Origin: Phytoactinopolyspora endophytica | GTDB lineage: Bacteria; Actinomycetota; Actinomycetes; Jiangellales; Jiangellaceae | Assembly: GCF_004138495.1 (NCBI RefSeq) | Contig: NZ_ML142870.1 | Span: forward strand, 82,996 to 101,346 | Direction of reading: 5' to 3' | Length of the DNA: 18,351 bases | In this document: piece after piece, positions 7,362 through 12,992 of the stretch | Position numbering within the stretch: the stretch's first letter is position 1 | Layout of the letters: each line of letters opens with the position of its first letter | Made by a program: the position numbers and the translations under genes | Notes under the pieces: generated by a model | What the model was told of the DNA's origin: nothing | Seen by the model: only the letters and a program-made list of their open reading frames with translations | The model's database searches: none

Positions 7362-7805
7362 ATGAGCGACGCAAGCGACGGTACCGTCCGAGCGGCTGGA
7401 GGTGTCGCCTGGCGCGTCGGCGACGACGTGCAGATCGTCGTCGTTCACCGCCCGAAGTACGACGACTGGTCGCTGCCGAAGGGCAAGCTCGATCCTGGAG
7501 AGACCTGGGAAGAGGCCGCGGTCCGGGAAGTACTTGAAGAGACCGGCCTGACGGTCGAGCTCGGCCGCTTCCTCGACGAGGTTCACTACATCGACCGGAG
7601 TTCCAAGAAGTACCCGCAGGGCCGCCCGAAGGTGGTCCGCTATTGGGAGATGTCCGCGCTCGGGGGCACGTTCGTCGCGCACAAGGAAATCGACGCCATC
7701 CGATGGGTGTCGCCTCACGCCTCGCTGAGCGTGCTCAGCCATGACCTCGACCGCCGCATCGTCCGCCGGTTCGTCGACCTCACATCCCGTTCCATGCCCA
7801 CCTAG
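7362..7805 (+). CDS. Nudix hydrolase, MutT1-like
   Basis: A 147-residue cytosolic pyrophosphohydrolase. The Nudix box is complete at residues 41-63 (GKLDPGETWEEA...REVLEETGL), fitting GX5EX7REUXEEXGU and preceded by WSLPKGK. The family hydrolyses nucleoside diphosphates linked to another moiety, such as oxidised dNTPs, Ap4A or diphosphoinositol phosphates. The sequence resembles the N-terminal half of mycobacterial MutT1 but lacks the C-terminal histidine phosphatase domain. AGGA at 7351-7354, seven bases before the ATG, supports this start. The gene precedes csoR by 136 bp, which includes the CsoR operator, so it is probably a separate unit. Confidence 0.9.
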   Translation: MSDASDGTVRAAGGVAWRVGDDVQIVVVHRPKYDDWSLPKGKLDPGETWEEAAVREVLEETGLTVELGRFLDEVHYIDRSSKKYPQGRPKVVRYWEMSALGGTFVAHKEIDAIRWVSPHASLSVLSHDLDRRIVRRFVDLTSRSMPT

Positions 7806-7884
7806 GAACGCACCGCGCGAACGGCTCGCCCGCGCCCACGCCACGAACCGTGGTGAAGACGGGCGGACGCGACCCCGACGGGAT

Positions 7885-7899
7885 TACCCTGGGGGGGTA
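7885..7899. promoter_or_regulatory. CsoR operator upstream of csoR
   Basis: The 15-base sequence TACCCTGGGGGGGTA is a dyad of TACCC and GGGTA arms around a short centre, lying 42 bp before the csoR start. It closely resembles known CsoR sites, which have TACCC...GGGTA arms with a G-rich core (for example the Bacillus subtilis copZA operator). It is G-rich even against this background. A TGTTAT at 7903-7908 may be the -10 of the csoR promoter, which would place the operator over the promoter spacer and fit copper-relieved autorepression. Confidence 0.7.
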
Positions 7900-7941
7900 C
7901 AGTGTTATGCAGGGCGCTACCGCCGTACTCGGAAGGATGCC

Positions 7942-8223
7942 ATGGCCAGCAACAGCGATTCCAAAGACAAACACCTCATGCGGTTGCGGCGGATCGAAGG
8001 ACAGGTCAGAGGACTTCAGCGGATGGTCGATGAGGACCAGTACTGCATCGACATCCTGACCCAGGTCACCGCGGCCACCCGTGCGCTCCAGTCGTTCTCG
8101 CTGGAGCTTCTCGACAAGCACATCGCCACCTGTGTGGTCGACGCCGCCCGAGCCGGCGGTGAGGAGTCCGACGAGAAGGTCCGGGAAGCCCAAGAGGCCA
8201 TCGCCCGCCTCGTCCGCTCCTGA
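7942..8223 (+). CDS. csoR: Copper-sensing transcriptional repressor CsoR
   Basis: A 93-residue all-helical repressor of the CsoR/RcnR family. It begins its core at HLMRLRRIEGQVRGLQRMVDE and has the Cu(I)-binding C-H-C triad as Cys35 (YCIDIL), His60 and Cys64 (KHIATCV). That triad separates CsoR from RcnR, FrmR and CstR relatives. Without copper it binds the operator; Cu(I) releases it. ATG 7942 is preceded by GGAAGGA at 7931-7937. A CsoR-like operator lies 42 bp upstream and copZ follows after 67 bp, so this is an autoregulated copper-response unit. Unusually, no copper P-type ATPase follows. Confidence 0.93.
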   Translation: MASNSDSKDKHLMRLRRIEGQVRGLQRMVDEDQYCIDILTQVTAATRALQSFSLELLDKHIATCVVDAARAGGEESDEKVREAQEAIARLVRS

Positions 8224-8290
8224 CGTGTCGTCCAACGGCGACACCCGGTCATCAGGACCGCCACACCCCGCAACAAGGAAGGAATGCACT

Positions 8291-8503
8291 ATGAGCAACA
8301 CCGCCACGTACAAGGTCACCGGCATGACGTGCGGGCACTGCGCCTCCGCGGTTACGTCGGAGGTCTCGAAGCTCGACGGCGTCTCCGACGTGCAGGTCGA
8401 TCTCGGCTCCGGTGATGTCACCGTCACCAGCTCCGCTCCGCTGGACGCCGACAAGGTCCGTGCGGCTGTCGACGAGGCCGGCTACGAGCTCGCGGCGGCC
8501 TGA
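8291..8503 (+). CDS. copZ: Heavy-metal-associated domain copper chaperone
   Basis: A 70-residue single HMA domain (ferredoxin-like fold). The metal motif GMTCGHC lies at residues 11-17, with Cu(I)-binding Cys14 and Cys17. Family members carry Cu(I) through the cytosol to a CopA-type ATPase or to CsoR. AAGGAAGGA at 8275-8283 lies seven bases before the ATG. It follows csoR in the same direction and is probably in the same copper-induced transcript. A stable stem-loop follows directly after the stop codon. Confidence 0.92.
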   Translation: MSNTATYKVTGMTCGHCASAVTSEVSKLDGVSDVQVDLGSGDVTVTSSAPLDADKVRAAVDEAGYELAAA

Positions 8504-8504
8504 T

Positions 8505-8537
8505 GGGCCGTCTCCGGGCGTGAAAGAGACGTGGCCC
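8505..8537 (+). terminator. Stem-loop after copZ
   Basis: GGGCC-GTCTC (8505-8514) pairs with GAGAC-(GT)-GGCCC (8526-8537): ten base pairs with a two-base bulge and an 11-base loop, beginning one base after the copZ stop. There is no T-run, which is usual for high-G+C terminators. It probably separates csoR-copZ from the next gene. Confidence 0.55.
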
Positions 8538-8640
8538 GGACGCACCATGTGAGTGTCCGACGGCATTCGACTGGCGATCAAGGGAGAGATCGCGTCATAC
8601 TTATGCGCTCACAACCGTCTACATGCGGGACAACGGAGTC

Positions 8641-8664
8641 GCGCGCCTCCTCGAGGAGGTACGC
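8641..8664 (+). promoter_or_regulatory. Hairpin that buries the ribosome site of the His-rich gene
   Basis: CCTCC (8646-8650), a TCGA loop and GGAGG (8655-8659) form a perfect stem. An outer G-T pair, one mismatch and then GCG/CGC (8641-8643 with 8662-8664) extend it. GGAGG is the Shine-Dalgarno of the gene starting at 8666, so the folded RNA would hide it completely and end one base before the ATG. Confidence 0.5.
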
Positions 8665-8665
8665 C

Positions 8666-8866
8666 ATGAGTAATGACCGGCGCCTCGACATCGAGTTCGC
8701 TTACACCAGTTTCCAGGATTCGTGCCGGGATCTCTTCTCCCTGCACTACCGCTGCCGACGGCCGCTGGGCCACCACGGGGTGCACGCGGCCGGCTTCGGT
8801 GAGCACCGGGTGCGCTGGACGCACCATCAGGACCACGACCTCGACACCCCGCTTCCGACGCACTGA
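8666..8866 (+). CDS. Small His/Cys-rich hypothetical protein
   Basis: A 66-residue soluble protein with nine histidines and two cysteines (Cys20, Cys30). The centre, CRRPLGHHGVH, fits a C-x5-GH-x-G-x-H pattern that recurs in small actinobacterial and phage proteins thought to bind zinc. With Cys20 and His27 it could form a metal site, and HHQDHD near the C-terminus adds more ligands. No named family is recognised. A strong GAGGAGG at 8653-8659 lies six bases before the ATG. It is 162 bp downstream of copZ with a terminator-like stem between, so it probably has its own promoter. A metal-linked role is inference from composition and neighbourhood only. Confidence 0.65.
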   Translation: MSNDRRLDIEFAYTSFQDSCRDLFSLHYRCRRPLGHHGVHAAGFGEHRVRWTHHQDHDLDTPLPTH

Positions 8867-8952
8867 GCCGGAAACCGCGACCTCACCAAAGGTCTCGGCG
8901 CGCCCAGGTGTGTTTCGTGGCCGGATCCGCTCCGGCTGCGGGCCGGCGCCCC

Positions 8953-8971
8953 GGGGCACGAAGCGTGCCCC
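8953..8971. terminator. GC-rich hairpin between convergent genes
   Basis: GGGGCACG (8953-8960), loop AAG, CGTGCCCC (8964-8971): a perfect 8-bp stem with a 3-base loop. It lies in the 146-base gap between the His-rich gene and a convergent membrane protein gene. It would work on both strands as a high-G+C terminator; no T-tract is present. Confidence 0.55.
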
Positions 8972-9012
8972 TGACTCGTCCGTGTCCCGGGCTGCCCGGT
9001 TGTCGACGTGCG

Positions 9013-9438
9013 TCACGGCGCGGCGCGGCGCAACCCCAAAGCTTGCGCCGTCGCGAACCCGGCCACGACGACGGCCTGCGCCAGGATCCACGCGATCCCG
9101 ATGCCTTGCGGGTCGAACCAGCCCGAGAAGGCGACGACCAAGCTGTCGACCACCCACAGGGCGTTGAGCACGATCACCGCCCTGACCGCTCCGCGACCCA
9201 ACCTCGGTCGCATCGACATCACGACCAGCGCCGCCCCGTACACGACGAGGAACGCGCCGATGGGAACCAGGAGGGCCGTGGAAAGGCCCAGCCGGTCGCC
9301 GATCGCGCCCGCGGCGACCACGTACGCCAAGCCGTTGAGCGCGGACACAGCGCCGTCGATTTCCAGGGCCCAGCGCAGCAGCGGTGTCTCTCGTATGCGC
9401 ACAGCGCTGGTGGCTGGACTGAACGTTCCCGTGGCCAT
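9013..9438 (-). CDS. Four-helix integral membrane protein, unknown function
   Basis: A 141-residue protein with four predicted membrane helices (about residues 28-45, 53-74, 85-104, 115-134) and a short polar N-terminus. The layout resembles small actinobacterial membrane proteins annotated only as hypothetical. I do not recognise a family. ATG 9438 is chosen over ATG 9447 because GAAGGAG ends right at 9447 but sits nine bases from 9438. The gene lies 88 bp after the larger membrane protein gene on the same strand; a dyad in the gap suggests its own regulation. Confidence 0.7.
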   Translation of the reverse strand: MATGTFSPATSAVRIRETPLLRWALEIDGAVSALNGLAYVVAAGAIGDRLGLSTALLVPIGAFLVVYGAALVVMSMRPRLGRGAVRAVIVLNALWVVDSLVVAFSGWFDPQGIGIAWILAQAVVVAGFATAQALGLRRAAP

Positions 9439-9499
9439 GGCGACCATCTCCTTCGGTGTCTCGGTGATGAGGACACCGTCACCTTGGCCGCGAAACCAC

Positions 9500-9519
9500 T
9501 GCCATCTGCAGACATGGCA
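9500..9519. promoter_or_regulatory. Dyad upstream of the four-helix membrane protein gene
   Basis: TGCCAT (9500-9505) and ATGGCA (9514-9519) form a perfect 6-bp inverted repeat with an 8-base spacer that itself contains CTGCAG. Further TGCCA copies follow at 9521-9525 and 9531-9535. The dyad lies about 60-80 bp before the start at 9438, a reasonable operator position; a terminator for the gene ending at 9527 is the alternative. Confidence 0.35.
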
Positions 9520-9526
9520 CTGCCAA

Positions 9527-10846
9527 CTACTGCCAGTCGCGGGATCTCAGGTCCGCCGCGACCACCCGCGTCGCCGCATTCTGCCAGTTGTACAGAGTCC
9601 GCTCCGGGACGTAACGGCGGAACCAGTCGAAGGCGCGGCGCGAGGTCTCGTCAAGCCCGCTCAGGTCCGGCTGCCGCCGGTACGGCCGAAGACCCGTCAC
9701 GTACGGAAAGAAGAGGGCGTTGTAATGGCGCCACTCCTCACTCGTCCCGAACTCCTGGTCCGGAGGCTTCAGCCGGTCGATGCATTCGAGGAGCATCGCC
9801 TTGAGCTCGATAGCCCGGTCGAGCGAGTGGTCCGCGCGGTCGCGCTCGACCAGCCGCTTGTCGATGGCCGGGAGGTCGGTCAACGGGTTTGCCAACAACT
9901 TTCCCAGGTCGCCGTAGTGCCGTAGGGCCGCACGGACCAGCCTGGCGAAGTCGTCGTCGGTCAGCTCCGCCAGCTGCTGATGCTCGCTGCGCCGGGGTAA
10001 GGCGTCGGCGGCATCGCGCAGCTGCGCGCGTTGGTCGCGCACGTCCGAGGCGCCGGCGAAGACAAGCCGGTCGATCATCGCCTGCAGCGGGCTGGCCAGG
10101 GTGACCACCGCGATGGCGGCCCCGACGACCCCGAAGGCCAGCGGCCGCAGCACGTCCGCGTCCGCCGTGCCGAGCGCCACCAGCCCGAACTGCGCGCCGA
10201 AGACCAACGCGACCAGGACGGCGCCCGCCGCGGATCGGCGAAGGTCCGCGGCCAGCGTCTCACCGGTCTCGATCGCGTTCGAAGCCGCGACGACGATCCC
10301 GAGGACGACGAGGTCTACGCCGACCGCCGCCACGACCAGCCCGTCCGGTAACCAGCCCAGCGGCATCAGCAACGCCGCGACGCCCAAGCCGAAGAACAGG
10401 CTGGCGAGCAGGATCAGGCCATCCCGGACCCCGCTCCCGCGGCGTTCACGGACAACCATGACCAGCACCGCGAGCAGCGGCGCAAGCACGACGGCGGCGG
10501 TGATCGGCTGCCACCACCCGCCGACGACGGACGCCAGCACCAGTTCGACGGATCCCACTGGGACAACAACGGTCAGCCACAGCCGGTCGGCACGCACACG
10601 CCACGGATGGTCCAGCGGCAGCAGCGCGATCAGGACACCGGTCCAGATCAGGGCCGGCAGGCCCGCCAGCACCTCATGCGCGTGTGTCGGCACTTCGCCG
10701 TCGAACGGGGCGAAGGCCAGGGCCAGCGCGTAGACGGCCAAGCCCAGTCCGGTTCTGAGCATGACCGGACGCCTGGGGTCGCGGCCGAGCAGATACAACC
10801 CCAGCCACCAGGCGACGGCGAACGCGCCAACGGTCAGTCCAAGCAC
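9527..10846 (-). CDS. Polytopic membrane protein with cytosolic C-terminal domain, unknown function
   Basis: A protein of about 439 residues. The first two thirds hold eight to ten hydrophobic segments, starting LGLTVGAFAVAWWLGLYLLGRDPRRPV. The last 170 residues, from about ASDVRDQRAQLRDAADALPRR, are soluble and charged, ending ERTLYNWQNAATRVVAADLR. The layout recalls sensor-like membrane proteins, but I see no kinase, cyclase or phosphatase motif. Homologues I recall from actinobacteria are simply hypothetical membrane proteins. The start is uncertain: GTG 10846 is seven bases after a TACTCT -10 and gives a short N-terminus before helix 1, while GTG 10897 would add 17 residues without a ribosome site. 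It is separated by 107 bp from the MOSC gene on the same strand. Confidence 0.7.
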   Translation of the reverse strand: MLGLTVGAFAVAWWLGLYLLGRDPRRPVMLRTGLGLAVYALALAFAPFDGEVPTHAHEVLAGLPALIWTGVLIALLPLDHPWRVRADRLWLTVVVPVGSVELVLASVVGGWWQPITAAVVLAPLLAVLVMVVRERRGSGVRDGLILLASLFFGLGVAALLMPLGWLPDGLVVAAVGVDLVVLGIVVAASNAIETGETLAADLRRSAAGAVLVALVFGAQFGLVALGTADADVLRPLAFGVVGAAIAVVTLASPLQAMIDRLVFAGASDVRDQRAQLRDAADALPRRSEHQQLAELTDDDFARLVRAALRHYGDLGKLLANPLTDLPAIDKRLVERDRADHSLDRAIELKAMLLECIDRLKPPDQEFGTSEEWRHYNALFFPYVTGLRPYRRQPDLSGLDETSRRAFDWFRRYVPERTLYNWQNAATRVVAADLRSRDWQ

Positions 10847-10853
10847 ACCATGC

Positions 10854-10859
10854 AGAGTA
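10854..10859 (-). promoter_or_regulatory. -10 element upstream of the large membrane protein gene
   Basis: On the minus strand TACTCT (TANNNT) ends seven bases before the in-frame GTG at 10846. This leaderless spacing decided the start. If translation began at 10897 the element would be inside the coding sequence. Confidence 0.35.
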
Positions 10860-10953
10860 GCCCGGTCACGCGGTCCTGTTTGATCACCGACCGGCACCCG
10901 AGCAAGGTGCGGCGACCAGATAGTGATCCTCCCGGCCGCTCAACCACGCGCGG

Positions 10954-11709
10954 CTAGGCAAGACGGACGGGGTCGCCTGTGGAGACATGTCCGGGCTGCT
11001 CAACGTCGCCGGAGACACCGCAGAAGATGTCATTGCCCTCCACACGGTCGCCGGAGAGCGCCTTGAGCACTGCGGCGTCGCGACCGCCTGCCGCGGGCTT
11101 GCTGTTGACGACGGCGCACCGGGGCAGCCGCTCATCGACGGTGATGACAGCGCCGCCGATCCGCAGCCGCGAGCCGACCCAGGTGTCCTCGACGAACGGG
11201 GGCGCATCGCCGGTGTCGACCACGACCGTGGGCCGGAAGCGGGCGCCGTCGTCGTCCGGGCGATCGATCCGCCGGGCCAGCTCGGCCAGCGACGACGTCG
11301 ACACGAGGGACACCGAGCCGGCCCACACCACAGCACCCGGATCGGGAACGCGGCACAGCGTCACCGGGCGGTCCAGGTAACGGCTCACGACCTCGGACCA
11401 CGGGCCGTCGACCGACACGAGCTTGACCTCGCGCTCCCAGTAGTAGCCGGTCATCGGCACGCCGTCCACCACTTTGCCCGTGGCGTCGCCTACCGGAGTC
11501 CGGATGGTCAGCACCGGCGGCTCCAAGGAAGCCCGGCACGCCATGAGGAGGTCGTTCTCCACTGTGCGGAGCACCCGTCCGCTGGCCGGGTCGACCAGGC
11601 AGAATACGCGGTCATAGACCGGGCCGTCGGCCGTCAGGTCCACATCCGGGAGAGCCGTGTGCGCCATCCCCTTCACCGGTGTCAGCCCAAGCCTCACGAC
11701 ATGCATCAT
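10954..11709 (-). CDS. MOSC domain-containing protein
   Basis: A 251-residue cytosolic protein. The N-terminus (LGLTPVKGMAHTALPDVDLTADGPVYDRVFCLVD) is the beta-barrel region common to MOSC_N proteins, and the C-terminal MOSC part includes ARFRPTVVVDT, WVGSRLRIGGAVITVDERLPRCAVVN with a conserved Cys, and GNDIFCGVSGDV. MOSC proteins bind the molybdenum cofactor or carry its sulfur (MOCOS C-terminus, mARC, YcbX, YiiM). This one lacks the C-terminal ferredoxin domain of YcbX, so its reductase partner is unknown. GAAGG lies six bases before ATG 11709. Divergent from the alkyltransferase gene, with a 70-bp shared promoter region. Confidence 0.85.
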   Translation of the reverse strand: MMHVVRLGLTPVKGMAHTALPDVDLTADGPVYDRVFCLVDPASGRVLRTVENDLLMACRASLEPPVLTIRTPVGDATGKVVDGVPMTGYYWEREVKLVSVDGPWSEVVSRYLDRPVTLCRVPDPGAVVWAGSVSLVSTSSLAELARRIDRPDDDGARFRPTVVVDTGDAPPFVEDTWVGSRLRIGGAVITVDERLPRCAVVNSKPAAGGRDAAVLKALSGDRVEGNDIFCGVSGDVEQPGHVSTGDPVRLA

Positions 11710-11779
11710 GCGCTGCCTTCCACGACGACGTCACGGCCGGGCCCATCTTAGTGTCGGTGTCAGCGGGCAGAATGGCGGC

Positions 11780-12337
11780 ATGGACAACGACGACGTCGCG
11801 GTCGCGAGCCTCGACACCCCGGTCGGCAGGCTGAGCGTCGCGGTCACCACGGTAGGCGTGACCATGGTGGGGTGGGCCGACCGAGACGAGGTCGCTACCC
11901 GCCTCACGTTGCCGATGGCCGACGACGAAGGACGCGTCGCGCCGGTGCTCGAGCAGCTCACCGAGTACTTCGATGGCGCGCGGCGTGACTTCGACCTGCC
12001 GTTGGACTGGAGGTACGTGTCCGGGACGCAGCGCACAGTCCTGCAGGCCCTGCACACCACCGTGCCCTACGGCAGCTCCGTGACATACGGCGAGCTCGCG
12101 AGCCGCAGCGGCACCTCGGTGCCGGCACGCGGCATCGGCTCGATCATGGGCTCCAACCCGATCCCGGTGATCGTCCCTTGCCATCGGGTGCTGTCCCACG
12201 ATGGGCTCGGCGGGTACAGCGGCGGAGCGGGCGTCGAGGTCAAGCGATGGCTGCTCGCACTCGAGGGTGTACTCCCGCCTACCCTCGACTGGAGTCCGGA
12301 CACCTGGGACACGTCGCCCGCCTCGCGTCCGCTCTGA
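11780..12337 (+). CDS. ogt: Methylated-DNA-[protein]-cysteine S-methyltransferase
   Basis: A 185-residue suicide repair protein that transfers the alkyl group from O6-alkylguanine to its own cysteine. The active-site motif IVPCHRV carries Cys134. It is preceded by ARGIGSIMGSNPIPV (the DNA-binding recognition helix and the NPIP turn) and followed by GGYSGG. The N-terminal ribonuclease-H-like domain is present and there is no Ada metal-binding domain, so this is the Ogt type. ATG 11780 has no Shine-Dalgarno; CAGAAT at 11768-11773 ends six bases before it, suggesting a leaderless transcript. Single gene, divergent from the MOSC gene and convergent with ecfT. Confidence 0.93.
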   Translation: MDNDDVAVASLDTPVGRLSVAVTTVGVTMVGWADRDEVATRLTLPMADDEGRVAPVLEQLTEYFDGARRDFDLPLDWRYVSGTQRTVLQALHTTVPYGSSVTYGELASRSGTSVPARGIGSIMGSNPIPVIVPCHRVLSHDGLGGYSGGAGVEVKRWLLALEGVLPPTLDWSPDTWDTSPASRPL

Positions 12338-12391
12338 CCGCCCGTCCGCTGACCGTCGGTCCCTCGGGCAGAGCTCTCCCGCGGATCGCAG

Positions 12392-12991
12392 CTAATCGTC
12401 CATGCCGCGGGCCTGGAGCGCCTCGCCGAGCGTGTCCGCGTACCTGAGCACGCCGACCACCAGCGGCACGGCGAACGCTCGGATGCTGCGTTCCTGCCCA
12501 CGGGCGCGCTGTGCGTCCCGTACCCGCTGGGCGATGTCGGCGACGACCGGGATGCTGCGGATCGCCAGGGACATCATCAACGCGATCCGTGCCGGATCCA
12601 CGCCGATACGTCGCAACGGCGACAGGCCCTTCTCCATCGCGTCCATCAATGCCGTGGTCCGGGTGGTCAGCGTCACCAGCCCGGCGAGGGCGACGGCGAG
12701 CACGATCCGCGAGGTCAGCGACACTGCCGTCACCCAATCTGTGACCAGCAGCTGGACGGCGAGGATCACGAGCACGAACCACCGCAGCGGCCGGACCTGC
12801 GACCAAGCCTCGCGCGGCCGGACCCGCCCGACGGCGTACAGCACCGCTACGACAGCCACCGCGACACCGACGCTCAGCGGCGTCCGCACCCACAGCAGCC
12901 CGATGCACACGATCGCGAGGACCAGGAGCTTCACACCCGCCGGTAGCCGGTGCAGGGGCGATGAGCGAGCCACGTAGGCGCCGGTCAGCAT
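12392..12991 (-). CDS. ecfT: Energy-coupling factor transporter transmembrane protein (EcfT/BioN-like)
   Basis: A 199-residue inner-membrane protein with about five hydrophobic segments. The C-terminal half holds the two Ala-Arg-Gly coupling motifs that bind the ECF ATPases: ARG at 163-165 (in RDAQRARGQE) and ARG at 194-196 (in EALQARGMDD). SSPLHRLPAGVKL at the N-terminus is typical of the family, and the short length suits BioN. It couples ATP hydrolysis to an S component, here presumably BioY. ATG 12991 begins one base after the thiolase stop, so it is coupled to that gene. The usual ATPase gene is absent beside it. Confidence 0.9.
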   Translation of the reverse strand: MLTGAYVARSSPLHRLPAGVKLLVLAIVCIGLLWVRTPLSVGVAVAVVAVLYAVGRVRPREAWSQVRPLRWFVLVILAVQLLVTDWVTAVSLTSRIVLAVALAGLVTLTTRTTALMDAMEKGLSPLRRIGVDPARIALMMSLAIRSIPVVADIAQRVRDAQRARGQERSIRAFAVPLVVGVLRYADTLGEALQARGMDD

Positions 12992-12992
12992 C

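Noticed and set aside
8908..9925. Long open frames opposite the two membrane protein genes
   Set aside because: Low-complexity shadow translations; the minus-strand frames give clean membrane helices and a good ribosome site.
10894..10910. GCACC/GGTGC stem downstream of the MOSC gene
   Set aside because: Five base pairs only and no T-tract; it could occur by chance in this G+C-rich DNA.
12338..12391. Possible terminator between ogt and ecfT
   Set aside because: Only short, bulged pairings around AGAGCTCT; too weak to list.
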